From positions 806,001-870,000 of the forward strand of contig NZ_SNUF01000001.1 in the NCBI RefSeq assembly GCF_012027305.1: a DNA stretch of 64,000 nucleotides, written 5' to 3'. Below are positions 1 to 8,377 of this stretch, one piece after another. Numbering within the stretch: position 1 is the first letter of the stretch; every line of letters begins with the position of its first letter. The notes below the pieces were generated by a model. It was not told the origin of the DNA, did no database searches, and worked only from the letters and a program-made list of their open reading frames with translations. The translations under genes and the position numbers were made by a program. The DNA comes from Thermococcus sp. MAR1. Its GTDB lineage: Archaea > Methanobacteriota_B > Thermococci > Thermococcales > Thermococcaceae.

Positions 1-883
1 TTAAATCCTGCGTTGCCGAGAACTTCTTTATTGCCCTTCCTATGGTCCGGTCGTAGTCCGTGAGGCAGTTATGTGGCCCGCGCTTCGAGCCAGCCCCCAC
101 CGGGTCGCTCAGGATCCTCTTGTTGGGGAAGCGCTTCTTCGCCCATATTAGGACTTCAACCGCGCTCCAGAGCCAGGGCGGGCGATACTCATTCTTCTCC
201 CAGAGTCTCTCGTAGAGCGTCCCCTTCTGGATATCGGTGATGTTTATCGAGAAGGTGTCAGTGTAGGGCTCGGCTTTGATTATGCTCTCCTTGACGTCCT
301 CTATGCCGTCGCGTTCGCTCAGGAAAATCGGCTTCAGCAGGAGGTATGTTTTGACCCTTGCCCCGGCTTCGTGTGTAATCTCGGCCGCTTTAACGAAGTC
401 CTCGAAGGTGTTCCCCTTGTTGATTGAGACATCGGCTATATCGTCGTTGGCCGTTTCAAGACCTATGGCAACTTCGAAGTGCTTATCCGGGACTATCTCT
501 GCCAGCTCCTTAACGGCCTCGTATCTCACGAGTTCGCTCCTGCTCTCTACCACGATTTCCTCGACGTTTTCCATCCCAGCTAAAAGCTCGAAGATTCTCC
601 TCCGGGTTTCGGGCTTCAGCTCACCGTTGTCTAGGAAAGAGCCGGAGGTGAACATCCTCACCGCGAAGGGCCCCTTCTTGCCTTCGATTTTTTTGAGGGC
701 CTCCTTAACGTAGTCCACTATGGCATCTTGGCTCCACTTAACCTTTGGCGCGGCAGTTGGGTAGGCGCACATGTAACAGGCCTGGTTGATCCTGAAGCGG
801 TAGCAGCCTATCGTGGGCAGGATTATGAAAAGTGCCGTTCCGGGCTTCCCGGCGACGTTGTCCTCGCTTGTCCAGTATGTCAT
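1..883 (-). CDS. Radical SAM protein, probable archaeosine synthase subunit RaSEA (3' end outside window)
   Basis: Open from ATG at 883 (MTYWTSEDN) to the left edge with no stop, so the C-terminus is missing. A radical-SAM cluster motif CYRFRINQACYMC gives cysteines spaced C-x8-C-x2-C near residue 34, as in the Elp3/TIGR01210-like branch. Further on are SGSFLDNGEL, VESRSELV and GLETANDD stretches typical of that branch. In Thermococcales the TIGR01210 protein is RaSEA, which with ArcS converts preQ0-lysine-tRNA to archaeosine; that assignment is from family knowledge, not proven here. ArcTGT, an earlier enzyme of the same pathway, lies at 32607-34349. Confidence 0.75.
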   Translation of the reverse strand, partial: MTYWTSEDNVAGKPGTALFIILPTIGCYRFRINQACYMCAYPTAAPKVKWSQDAIVDYVKEALKKIEGKKGPFAVRMFTSGSFLDNGELKPETRRRIFELLAGMENVEEIVVESRSELVRYEAVKELAEIVPDKHFEVAIGLETANDDIADVSINKGNTFEDFVKAAEITHEAGARVKTYLLLKPIFLSERDGIEDVKESIIKAEPYTDTFSINITDIQKGTLYERLWEKNEYRPPWLWSAVEVLIWAKKRFPNKRILSDPVGAGSKRGPHNCLTDYDRTIGRAIKKFSATQDL

Positions 884-973
884 TCTCTCACCTAAGCCTC
901 GCTGGGAGTTAGGGTTTTTAAAGGTGAGGGAAGGTTTAAATTGATCGGCACCGAGGGTTTTAATGGTGAGAAA

Positions 974-1162
974 ATGGAGGACGTTGAGAAAATCATAGCC
1001 CGTCACAAGACTGACGATCCCCTTTGGCTTGAGATTCAACTCGCCCTTCTCTTGGGCAAGATTGACAAGGAAGAAGCACTGAGGAGGTCTAAGGGAATAA
1101 TGAAAACCTCCAAATCCTGGCAGGAGCTGGAGGCAGAGATGTATGATGAGCTTGTTCCTTGA
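974..1162 (+). CDS. Small antitoxin-like protein (VapB partner)
   Basis: 62 residues from ATG 974, preceded by GGTGAG at 966-970; an upstream TTG at 941 would add 11 residues but sits on a TATA-like AGGTTTAAATTG, so ATG 974 is preferred. The protein is acidic, helical and low in recognisable motifs (EKIIARHKTDDPLW, then a helix ending YDELVP). Its 3' end overlaps the start of the PIN-domain gene by 20 bases, the usual arrangement of an antitoxin before a VapC toxin. I infer the antitoxin role from position and size only. No AbrB or RHH motif is evident. Confidence 0.6.
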   Translation: MEDVEKIIARHKTDDPLWLEIQLALLLGKIDKEEALRRSKGIMKTSKSWQELEAEMYDELVP

Positions 1163-1610
1163 CAGTAACCTCTTCATTGAACACCTTAAGGGCAACTCAG
1201 ATGCCTCTGCGCTCCTCTCAGAGTTAATGAGGAGAAATTTCCGATTGTTTACCAACGAAACCGTATACAACGAAGTTCTCTTTGTTTACCTTCGCACCAA
1301 TGTTGGCGGATACTGGAAGCTGAAAAAGAACATAGAAGAGGTTAAAGAAGCTGCCAAAACTTTCATTCTTCAGGTCTTGCCCCTGCTGAGTTCTACTAAT
1401 TTCCTAGACACCACTCATGAGGTTAGCCTTCTCTCGCTTAAATTCACTGCAAAATACGGTCTCCTCCCAAGCGATGCCCTAATACTAGCAACCGCGAAAT
1501 ACTACGGTCTCGACGGCATTGTTAGTCTCGATACTGATCTCCTCCAGATTGCACCCAAGGAGGGATTGCTTGCTATTTCAAAGGTTGGGGATTTGGAGGG
1601 AGAACGGTGA
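1143..1610 (+). CDS. PIN-domain protein, VapC-type RNase toxin
   Basis: 155 residues, starting FLDSNLFIEHL, which carries the first PIN acidic residue (D7). A second conserved acid follows in the TNETVYNEVLFVYLR region, and LPSDALILATAKYYG plus IVSLDTDLLQI supply the remaining acidic residues of the PIN active site. Family knowledge: VapC toxins are Mg-dependent endoribonucleases held inactive by the upstream antitoxin. It overlaps the antitoxin gene by 20 bases and surE by 4, so all three are probably co-transcribed. Confidence 0.85.
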   Translation: MMSLFLDSNLFIEHLKGNSDASALLSELMRRNFRLFTNETVYNEVLFVYLRTNVGGYWKLKKNIEEVKEAAKTFILQVLPLLSSTNFLDTTHEVSLLSLKFTAKYGLLPSDALILATAKYYGLDGIVSLDTDLLQIAPKEGLLAISKVGDLEGER

Positions 1611-2386
1611 GAATCCTCCTCACCAACGATGACGGGATTTATTCCAAAGGGCTTCAAGCCGCTGTCGAGGCCGTCAAGGACCTCGGCGAGGTCTACGTGG
1701 TTGCACCGCTCTTTCAGAGGAGCGCAAGTGGCAGAGCCATGACCCTCCACAGGCCGATAAGGGCCAAGCGCGTGAACGTTCCCGGAGCGAAGGTTGCTTA
1801 CGGCCTTGATGGAATGCCCGTAGACTGTGTAATCTTCGCCCTCGCGCGCTTCACCGACTTCAACCTCGCCATAAGCGGGATAAACCTCGGCGAGAACCTC
1901 AGCACCGAGATAACCGTTTCGGGAACCGCTTCAGCTGCTATAGAGGCCGCCACCAACGGGATTCCGAGCATAGCGATAAGCCTTGAGGTGAGCCGGGAGA
2001 AATACAAGTTCGGCGAGGGAAGTGAGGTTGACTTCTCTGCAGCCTCTCACTTCCTAAGGAAGATTGCGCGAGCCGTTTTGACCAAGGGTCTCCCCGAAGG
2101 CGTCGACATGCTCAACGTGAACGTTCCGGACGATGCCAGCGAGGGAACAGAGATAGCCGTCACGAGACTTGCCCACAGGATGTACCGGCCAACGGTCGAG
2201 GAGCGCATAGATCCCAAGGGCAACCCGTACTACTGGATAGTCGGCAGAAAATGTCGTGAGTTCGAGCCGGGAACCGACGCCTATGCACTGAAGGTCGAGA
2301 GGAAGGTCAGCGTCACGCCGGTGAACATAGACATGACGGCGAGGATTGATTTCGGGGAATTGAGAAAGATTCTATCAGGGGAATGA
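1607..2386 (+). CDS. surE: 5'-nucleotidase / survival protein SurE
   Basis: 259 residues, usual SurE length. GTG start at 1607 lies inside the end of vapC. The N-terminus MRILLTNDDGIYS contains the metal-binding NDDG, followed by VVAPLFQRSASGRAMTL, SGINLGENL with the conserved Asn, and VSGTASAAIEA, all SurE hallmarks. SurE proteins dephosphorylate nucleoside 5'- or 3'-monophosphates using a divalent metal. The four-base overlap with the toxin gene suggests translational coupling, though no functional link is known to me. Confidence 0.95.
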   Translation: MRILLTNDDGIYSKGLQAAVEAVKDLGEVYVVAPLFQRSASGRAMTLHRPIRAKRVNVPGAKVAYGLDGMPVDCVIFALARFTDFNLAISGINLGENLSTEITVSGTASAAIEAATNGIPSIAISLEVSREKYKFGEGSEVDFSAASHFLRKIARAVLTKGLPEGVDMLNVNVPDDASEGTEIAVTRLAHRMYRPTVEERIDPKGNPYYWIVGRKCREFEPGTDAYALKVERKVSVTPVNIDMTARIDFGELRKILSGE

Positions 2387-2423
2387 CAGCTGGGGACGTT
2401 CCTCTCCGTGGAGGATCAGCCAT

Positions 2424-2857
2424 TGAAACGTTAGGGAATTCCTTTTCTACCTCTCTGTTATTGCCCTCTCAATGGCATGGGAGCTCCTTCTCTTATACAA
2501 CATGACTTGGCTGAGGGGCTACTACATCGAAAGCGGGAGGTTTTACATCAGGGACGGTATTCCCTCCGGCTGGTTCAGGTACTATCAATCACCGGAATTC
2601 GCTGTTTTAGTCCTTCTGCCCGCCATCGTTTCCCTTGCCCTGTACCTGGTCTTCAGAGATTCCACGCTCCTGAAAGAGGGCCTTGTGTTGGTTCCTCGGT
2701 CCTGACCGATGCCTTCATCGGGAAAGGGCGTTGCTCGCTATCGAGGGGCTTTTACCAGGTTTTCCGTGCTGGCGATTATACTCGACGGACTCGGCGTGAG
2801 CTGCTGACTGGAGTCTTAGTCATTTGGAGAACTTTACCTTCCACACAGAGGACGTAA
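2424..2857 (+). pseudogene. Degraded small membrane-protein gene (frameshifted remnants)
   Basis: One frame gives VREFLFYLSVIALSMAWELL up to about 2520, then a GYYIESGRFYIRDG loop and a second hydrophobic stretch FAVLVLLPAIVSLALYLVF, ending at a stop near 2705. Shortly after, another frame gives FTRFSVLAIILDGLG, again membrane-like, and stops near 2800. No single frame holds a full protein and no good start is present. I read this as a multi-pass membrane gene broken by at least two frameshifts. The family is not recognised. The remaining bases to 2900 show nothing else. Confidence 0.4.
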
Positions 2858-2900
2858 AAGTCCACCTCCAAGGGGAGAAAAGAAAGGTTGTTACACCCTT

Positions 2901-3803
2901 TTATTCTCCAAAAATCCTCTCCACGAACCACTTCTCGTCGAACGGCTTTAAGTCGTCGTAGCCCTGGCCGACGCCGACGAAGAGTATGGGAGCACCGATG
3001 GCATGGCTTATGCTTAGAGCTGCACCACCCCGTGCATCGGCGTCGAGCTTTGTGAGGATTACTCCGTCTATCTTTACGGCCTCATTGAACTGCTTTGCCT
3101 GCTCCACCACCGAGTTGCCTGCTAAGCTGTCACCGACAAAGATGACGAGGTCAGGCTTGGTTACGCGCGCTATCTTCTTCATCTCGTCCATGAGGTTCCT
3201 GTTCAGCTCGTTCCTTCCGGCGGTGTCTATGAGGACGACATCCAGCCCCCTGGCCTTCGCGTGCTGGATTGCATCGTAAGCAACAGCCGCCGGGTCGGCG
3301 CCGTAGGAGTGCTTGATGACCCTGACGCCGACGCGCTTCGCGTGCTCCTCAACCTGCTCTATCGCTCCAGCCCTGAAGGTGTCGCTCGCGGCTATGACGA
3401 CTCCGAGGCCGTTCTTTTTCAAAAAGTTGGCGAGCTTGGCTATGGTCGTCGTCTTTCCGGAGCCGTTGAAGCCCACGAAGGCTATGACGAAGGGCTTCTC
3501 CTTCTTTGACCGAATCAGCTCAAGGAGGTCTATCTTCTTCTCCGGCGTCAGAACCTCAAGGACGGCCTCACGGACTGCTTCTTCAACCAGTGCCTTCTTG
3601 TTCGTCCCTATTTTTACCTTCTGGCCGACGAGTTTCTCCTTTATCCTCTCTTTGAGCTCCTCAACGGTTTCGAGGGCGACGTCCGCCTCGAGAAGCTCTA
3701 TCTCCAGATCCCAGAGGGCGTTTTCAACGTCCTTCTCGCTTATTTCAGTCTGCGAGACCTTGTCCACAAATGAGCCTAACTTCTCCTTGAGTTTTCCCAG
3801 CAT
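2901..3803 (-). CDS. ftsY: Signal recognition particle receptor FtsY
   Basis: 300 residues from ATG 3803 ([12 protein letters not shown]), with GGTGG six bases upstream; the open frame reaches a GTG nine bases earlier. An N-domain helical bundle (residues 1-95) precedes the G domain. G1 is GFNGSGKTT (111-119), followed by [13 protein letters not shown], the DTAGR motif, and [13 protein letters not shown] GTPase that docks ribosome-SRP complexes at the membrane translocon. The short N-terminus without a large acidic A domain is usual in archaea. Its TATA box is ATTATATAGG at about 3835-3847, minus strand. Confidence 0.95.
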   Translation of the reverse strand: MLGKLKEKLGSFVDKVSQTEISEKDVENALWDLEIELLEADVALETVEELKERIKEKLVGQKVKIGTNKKALVEEAVREAVLEVLTPEKKIDLLELIRSKKEKPFVIAFVGFNGSGKTTTIAKLANFLKKNGLGVVIAASDTFRAGAIEQVEEHAKRVGVRVIKHSYGADPAAVAYDAIQHAKARGLDVVLIDTAGRNELNRNLMDEMKKIARVTKPDLVIFVGDSLAGNSVVEQAKQFNEAVKIDGVILTKLDADARGGAALSISHAIGAPILFVGVGQGYDDLKPFDEKWFVERIFGE

Positions 3804-3853
3804 CTCTACCACCCTATGGGCGAGGGGCTTAAGCCTATATAATTATTATGAAT

Positions 3854-3911
3854 GCCCTCGGCGATAGCTGGTTTCATCATGCCTCAGACCCGAAACCGCT
3901 CGTCATCGGGC
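3854..3911 (-). ncRNA. C/D box guide sRNA, dual 23S rRNA guides
   Basis: Read on the minus strand: stem GCCC (3911-3908), C box ATGACGA (3906-3900), 12-nt guide GCGGTTTCGGGT, D' CTGA (3887-3884), GGC spacer, C' ATGATGA (3880-3874), 12-nt guide AACCAGCTATCG, D box CCGA (3861-3858), stem GGGC (3857-3854). GCCC/GGGC closes a kink-turn. Guide 1 is complementary to ACCCGAAACC, guide 2 to CGATAGCTGGTT, both conserved 23S rRNA segments I recall from domain II. The D+5 rule would place 2'-O-methylation on the G of ACCCG and the second A of GATAG. A TATA box GTTTATAAAC lies about 25 bases upstream. Targets are from memory, not alignment. Confidence 0.82.
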
Positions 3912-3932
3912 GGGAGTGTTCTCCTTCCCAGA

Positions 3933-3943
3933 GTTTATAAACC
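3933..3943 (-). promoter_or_regulatory. TATA box for the C/D box sRNA
   Basis: GGTTTATAAACT on the minus strand, roughly 25-30 bases before the expected 5' end of the sRNA at 3911. ftsY has its own TATA box downstream of the sRNA, so the sRNA probably has an independent promoter. Confidence 0.65.
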
Positions 3944-3955
3944 GCACGTGCCCCT

Positions 3956-4405
3956 TCAGTACCTCCTGACGTAGGTCTTGTTCTCCACTATCCTCCCGTT
4001 CTCAAGGCGCATGACGTCCAGCCTCTCAAAGCCAACCGTTTCCCTTTTGTATGCGATTAAATAATCGATGAATTCCTTTATTTCATAGCGGGTTATGGAG
4101 TCCTTCACGTACTTGTGCTCGTAGAGCAGAACAAGCTTGTCCCTGTGCTCCCCCAGCCAGTCCTTCAGTTTTTTCCTCTCCGCCTTGGAGCGTGAGAGCG
4201 GGTTGACTATGAGGTACACCTCGAAGTCGTCGCTCTCGAAGGGGGAACCTATGTAAACGTCACCATCGACCTGGAACGGCAGATACTCAGCAAGTATGCG
4301 TCTCCCTGCCTTTCCCCATGCGTTCAGGTATATTCTCGCAAGTCTCTTCCCGTCGCCGGTAATTAAAACCGCTCCCGAATTTAATTCGGCTATCTCCTTC
4401 AACAT
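3956..4405 (-). CDS. Conserved hypothetical protein
   Basis: 149 residues from ATG 4405 (MLKEIAELN); GTGAT just upstream serves as ribosome binding site, and in-frame ATG 4411 and GTG 4414 are less likely. The protein is soluble and mixed alpha/beta: SGAVLITGDGKRLARIYLN at the N-terminus resembles a nucleotide or ligand loop, followed by DFEVYLIVNPLSRSKAERKKL and a C-terminal Lys/Arg-rich part ending NKTYVRRY. No catalytic motif is recognised. Its own promoter is shared with nothing else; it diverges from the BMP transporter operon. Confidence 0.7.
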   Translation of the reverse strand: MLKEIAELNSGAVLITGDGKRLARIYLNAWGKAGRRILAEYLPFQVDGDVYIGSPFESDDFEVYLIVNPLSRSKAERKKLKDWLGEHRDKLVLLYEHKYVKDSITRYEIKEFIDYLIAYKRETVGFERLDVMRLENGRIVENKTYVRRY

Positions 4406-4474
4406 GGTCATCACAAAAAACTTTTACTCTGAGGTTAAAATTCTTTCTCAGATTTTCGGCGTTCAGAGAACCAT

Positions 4475-4487
4475 AAAGTATATATTG
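4475..4487 (+). promoter_or_regulatory. TATA box of the nucleoside ABC transporter operon
   Basis: AAAGTATATATT, about 45-55 bases before the start codon at 4529, with GGGGTG as the ribosome binding site at 4519-4523. Confidence 0.65.
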
Positions 4488-4528
4488 CGCTTCACAGCTA
4501 TACCTTTGAAAACTCGCGGGGTGTTAGC

Positions 4529-5761
4529 ATGAAGAAGCTGTTTAGCCTGTTTTTAATTGGACTCCTGGCCCTCGGTGTAGTGGCCAGCGGCTGCATTTCT
4601 TCAGGTGGTGAAAAGGAATCCACTACGGGCGCCATTGCCATCGTTTATGACGTTGGCGGCAGGGGTGACCTGAGCTTCAACGATATGGCGTACCTTGGTG
4701 CCTCCAAGGCGGCAAAGGACTTCGATCTGGAGCTGGTCGAGCTTCAGAGCAACAGTGAGGACGACTACGTCAAGAACCTTGAGACCCTCGCAAGCCAGAA
4801 GAAGTACCTAGTTATTATAGCCGTCGGCTTCATGATGACGGACGCCGTCAAGCAGGTTGCCGATGAATATCCAGACCAGAAGTTCGCCATAATCGATGGC
4901 TACATCCCTGACAAGGACAACGTCATGAGCATTCTCTTCAAGGAAAACGAAGGTTCGGCCCTTGCCGGTGCTCTCGCAGGTCTTATAGCGGCCAACAGCG
5001 GCAAGGACAAGGTTGGAATAGTCCTTGGCATGGAGATACCGGTTCTCTACAAGTTCGAAGCCGGCTACCGCTTCGGTGTCAAGTGGGCCGAGGACTACTA
5101 CAAGCAGCACGAGGGCAAGGAGGTCAGCATAGACGTCATCTACCAGTACACCGGAACCTTCAACGACGCCGCCAAGGGTAAGGCGGCCGCCAGGGCCCAG
5201 CTCGCCCAGGGTGCGTGGGTCATCTACCAGGTCGCTGGTGGAACCGGTCTCGGTGTCTTCGACGCCGTTTCAGAGGTCCTTGACTCCCAGGGCAAGAAGA
5301 TGGGTCCGCCCTTCGCTATCGGTGTTGACTCAGCCCAGGACTGGATAAAGCCGGGCGTTATAATAGCCAGCATGATGAAGCGTGTTGACGTCGGTGTCTA
5401 CACTGCAGTTAAGGACGCCGTCGAGGGCAACTTTAAGGGTGGTATCGTCGAGCTTGGCCTCAAGGAGGGCGGTGTTGGCATAAGCACCGTGGACGACGTT
5501 ATGGCCATGTTCGACTCGCTTCCTGAGGACACCCAGAAGCAGAAGCTTAAAGACCTCGGTTTCAACAGTAAGGACGAGCTCAAGAAGTACCTCGAGGACA
5601 CCAGGGCCCAGGTTCCCAACTGGATATGGGAAGCCGTGAACGATCTTGCGGGCAAGATCAAGACCGGTACCATCAAGGTTCCGGCTCCGATGGACAAGGA
5701 AGGCATAGAGAAGGTCCGCGCCGCTAAGACCTGGCAGGAAATGATGGAGCTCGCCAAGTGA
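4529..5761 (+). CDS. BMP-family lipoprotein, nucleoside ABC transporter substrate-binding protein
   Basis: 410 residues with a lipoprotein signal: hydrophobic stretch 4-18, lipobox ASGC with Cys22, then a Ser/Gly linker. The mature part holds the Bmp/PnrA pattern: VYDVGGRGDLSFNDMAYLGA, LVIIAVGFMMTDAV, KDKVGIVLGMEIPVLYKFE and GVDSAQDWIKPG. Family members bind purine nucleosides or ribosides outside the membrane and hand them to RbsA-like ATPase/permease complexes. It heads a four-gene operon with ATPase and two permeases. A C-rich/G-rich inverted repeat follows the gene. Purine nucleoside is the likely substrate but this is inference. Confidence 0.9.
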   Translation: MKKLFSLFLIGLLALGVVASGCISSGGEKESTTGAIAIVYDVGGRGDLSFNDMAYLGASKAAKDFDLELVELQSNSEDDYVKNLETLASQKKYLVIIAVGFMMTDAVKQVADEYPDQKFAIIDGYIPDKDNVMSILFKENEGSALAGALAGLIAANSGKDKVGIVLGMEIPVLYKFEAGYRFGVKWAEDYYKQHEGKEVSIDVIYQYTGTFNDAAKGKAAARAQLAQGAWVIYQVAGGTGLGVFDAVSEVLDSQGKKMGPPFAIGVDSAQDWIKPGVIIASMMKRVDVGVYTAVKDAVEGNFKGGIVELGLKEGGVGISTVDDVMAMFDSLPEDTQKQKLKDLGFNSKDELKKYLEDTRAQVPNWIWEAVNDLAGKIKTGTIKVPAPMDKEGIEKVRAAKTWQEMMELAK

Positions 5762-5769
5762 GCTCTTAA

Positions 5770-5797
5770 CCCCTTTCTTTTCTCCACTTAAAAGGGG
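5770..5797 (+). promoter_or_regulatory. Inverted repeat between binding-protein and ATPase genes
   Basis: CCCCTTT (5770-5776) pairs with AAAGGGG (5791-5797) across a 14-base, T-rich loop. The right arm overlaps the GGGGGTG ribosome binding site of the ATPase gene. It could act as partial terminator or mask translation, giving more binding protein than ATPase. This is inference from layout. Confidence 0.4.
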
Positions 5798-5805
5798 GTG
5801 CTGCA

Positions 5806-7344
5806 ATGGAGAGGACGCCAATAATCGAGATGAAGGGAATAGTCAAGGTGTATCCTGATGGCACTAAGGCCCTCAAGGGCGTTGACCTTACCGTGTATAA
5901 AGGCGAGATTTTGGGTCTCCTCGGTGAGAACGGCGCCGGAAAGACCACCCTTATGAAAATCCTTTTCGGTATGCTCCACCCAACCTCGGGTAAAATCTTC
6001 ATAAGGGGCGAGGAGGTCAGGTTCAAAAGCCCCTCCGATGCCATCGCTCACGGCATCGGTATGGTTCATCAGCATTTCACGCTCGTTGAGGTTTTCGATG
6101 CCCTCCACAACATAATCCTGGGCATGGAGGGCCATGGACTGTTTTCAAAGATTGACGTTGATAGGGCCACCGGGAAGCTTCAGGAGCTTATGGATAACCT
6201 CAACTTCAAGGTCCCCCTGGACGTCCCGGTGGAGGACCTGCCCGTTGGAGTCCAGCAGAGAATTGAAATCCTAAAGATGCTCTTCAGGGACGTTGACGTT
6301 CTCATACTCGATGAGCCAACGGCGGTACTAACGCCAATTGAGGTCGAGGAACTCTTTGCCGTTCTCAAGAAGCTGAAGGCCGAGGGGAAGACGATAATCT
6401 TCATCAGCCACAAGCTCAACGAGGTCATGGAGCTCACCGACCGCGTCACCGTCATTAGGAAGGGTGAGGTCATAGGAACCGTCAACACGAGCGAGGCAAC
6501 GCCGCAGTTACTCGCGAGGATGATGGTTGGAAGGGACGTGGTTCTCAGGATACAGAAGCCTCCAAAAGAACCCGGGGAGCCTATACTTGAGATCAAAGAC
6601 CTCTGGGTTAAAGGAGATAGGGGCGAGGATGCCGTTAAGGGTCTGTCCTTCGAGGTAAGGGCCGGTGAGATATTCGGAATAGCCGGCGTCGAGGGCAACG
6701 GTCAGACGGAGCTCATCGAGGCAATAACCGGACTTAGGAGGCCCGAAAAAGGGCATGTGATTCTGAATGGGGCTGAGATAACTGGTAGAAGCCCTAAGGA
6801 ACTCTATGAGGCGGGAATGGCCCACATCCCAGAGGACAGAACCCACATGGGACTGATACTCAACATGACCGTCACGGAGAACGCTATCCTCGGTCTCCAG
6901 TGGATGAAAGAGTTCCAGCGCTGGAAGGGAACGATAGACTGGAACAAGGCCAGGGAGCACACGGAGAGGCTCATTGAGGAGTTCGAGATAGTTGCCCCGG
7001 GTGTTGACGCCCCGGTCAAGAGCCTCAGCGGCGGCAACCAGCAGAAGCTCATCGTTGCAAGGGAGGTCAGCAAGAAGCCCGTGCTCATAGTGGCCTCTCA
7101 GCCCACGAGGGGTGTTGACGTCGCCTCGACCGAATACATCAGGAACTATCTCGTAAAGCTCAGAAACGAAGGTAAGGCCGTTCTTCTCGTCTCGGCAGAC
7201 CTCGACGAGGTCGTCCAGCTCAGTGACAGGATGGGAATAATCTACGAGGGCGAGTTCATGGGCATTGTGAAGCCCGAGGAGGTCACCACGGAAGAGATCG
7301 GTATGATGATGGGGGGAATACGCTATGAAGAAATCAGGAAGTGA
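5806..7344 (+). CDS. Nucleoside ABC transporter ATPase, duplicated nucleotide-binding domains
   Basis: 512 residues, the length of RbsA/YufO-type tandem ATPases. Domain 1 has Walker A GENGAGKTT at 40-48, a HQHF Q-loop and VLILDEPTAVL. Domain 2 has a degenerate Walker A GVEGNGQTEL, a good signature LSGGNQQKLIVAREV and the family-typical ASQPTRGVD in the Walker B region. ATG start at 5806 follows GGGGGTG. Energises import of the substrate bound by the upstream lipoprotein; its last 20 bases overlap permease 1. Confidence 0.93.
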   Translation: MERTPIIEMKGIVKVYPDGTKALKGVDLTVYKGEILGLLGENGAGKTTLMKILFGMLHPTSGKIFIRGEEVRFKSPSDAIAHGIGMVHQHFTLVEVFDALHNIILGMEGHGLFSKIDVDRATGKLQELMDNLNFKVPLDVPVEDLPVGVQQRIEILKMLFRDVDVLILDEPTAVLTPIEVEELFAVLKKLKAEGKTIIFISHKLNEVMELTDRVTVIRKGEVIGTVNTSEATPQLLARMMVGRDVVLRIQKPPKEPGEPILEIKDLWVKGDRGEDAVKGLSFEVRAGEIFGIAGVEGNGQTELIEAITGLRRPEKGHVILNGAEITGRSPKELYEAGMAHIPEDRTHMGLILNMTVTENAILGLQWMKEFQRWKGTIDWNKAREHTERLIEEFEIVAPGVDAPVKSLSGGNQQKLIVAREVSKKPVLIVASQPTRGVDVASTEYIRNYLVKLRNEGKAVLLVSADLDEVVQLSDRMGIIYEGEFMGIVKPEEVTTEEIGMMMGGIRYEEIRK

Positions 7345-8377
7345 GCTCTTCAAATCCCTGAACGTCCGCCCGTTCATCGAGAGCCTTATAGCTATATTCG
7401 TTGGCTTCCTCATAGGTGCAATAGTCCTCCTGGCTTTCGGCTACAACCCCTTTGAGGCCTACTACTGGCTCTTCCAGGGCGCACTAGGCTCCACCAGGGG
7501 TATCGCCTCGACCCTCAAGTACGCCACCCCTATAATGCTCACGGCACTGACCTTCGCGATAGGCACCAGGACGGGAATATTCAACATAGGTGCAGAAGGC
7601 TCCTTCTACTTCGGAGCAATAGCGGCGGTGATATTCACCAACGTCTGGAACAACATGCTCTTCGGCCTCGTCATGGGTATGCTCCTCGGAGCACTCTGGG
7701 CCTTGCCTGCGGCGGTTCTCAAGGTCTACCGCGGCGTTCACGAGGTCATCTCAACAATCATGCTCAACTGGATAGGCTGGTTCTTCGTGCTCTGGCTTAT
7801 AGTTGGGCCATACGCCAACCCCAACGATCCCAATAAGACCATCAGAATTCCCGTAGAGGCCAGACTTCCCGAAATCGGCTATGGCCTTTCGATAGCCGTC
7901 ATAATCGCGGTAATCGCCTCACTGCTGACGTACTTCCTGCTCTGGCACACGACCATGGGCTTTGGAATGCGCGCCAGCGGAATGAACGAGAAAGCCGCGC
8001 GCTACGCCGGAATGAACCCGAAGATGGCCGTCATGTGGTCGTTCCTCATCGGTGGCCTGCTCAGCGGACTGGGTGGTGCCATGAAGATAATGGGTGAGGG
8101 GCCGACGTACGCCATCAGCCAGGGAGGAGCTAACATCTACGGCTTCGGTTTTGACGGTATCGGTGTCGCCCTGGTCGGAAGAAACCATCCACTCGGAATC
8201 ATCCTCGCGGCGATCTTCTTCGGGATGCTCCGCGCTGGAACGGCTCTAATGCAGGCGCAAGCCCAGGTTCCTCTGGAGATCATCAAGGTCATACAGGGAA
8301 TCATAGTCATAACCGTTGCCATCCCGAGCCTGTACGACCTGATTAAGAAGGCCATCCACAGGGGGGCTGCCCAATGA
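7325..8377 (+). CDS. Nucleoside ABC transporter permease 1
   Basis: 350 residues, about eight to ten hydrophobic segments, beginning after a short basic N-terminus (FIESLIAIFVGFLIGAIVLLA). Carries the BPD_transp_2 family features GTRTGIFNIGAEGSFYFGA and MRASGMNEKAARYAGMNPK, the cytoplasmic loop contacting the ATPase. Starts inside the ATPase gene and ends in an ATGA overlap with permease 2, so the two permeases are translated as a pair. Confidence 0.92.
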   Translation: MKKSGSELFKSLNVRPFIESLIAIFVGFLIGAIVLLAFGYNPFEAYYWLFQGALGSTRGIASTLKYATPIMLTALTFAIGTRTGIFNIGAEGSFYFGAIAAVIFTNVWNNMLFGLVMGMLLGALWALPAAVLKVYRGVHEVISTIMLNWIGWFFVLWLIVGPYANPNDPNKTIRIPVEARLPEIGYGLSIAVIIAVIASLLTYFLLWHTTMGFGMRASGMNEKAARYAGMNPKMAVMWSFLIGGLLSGLGGAMKIMGEGPTYAISQGGANIYGFGFDGIGVALVGRNHPLGIILAAIFFGMLRAGTALMQAQAQVPLEIIKVIQGIIVITVAIPSLYDLIKKAIHRGAAQ

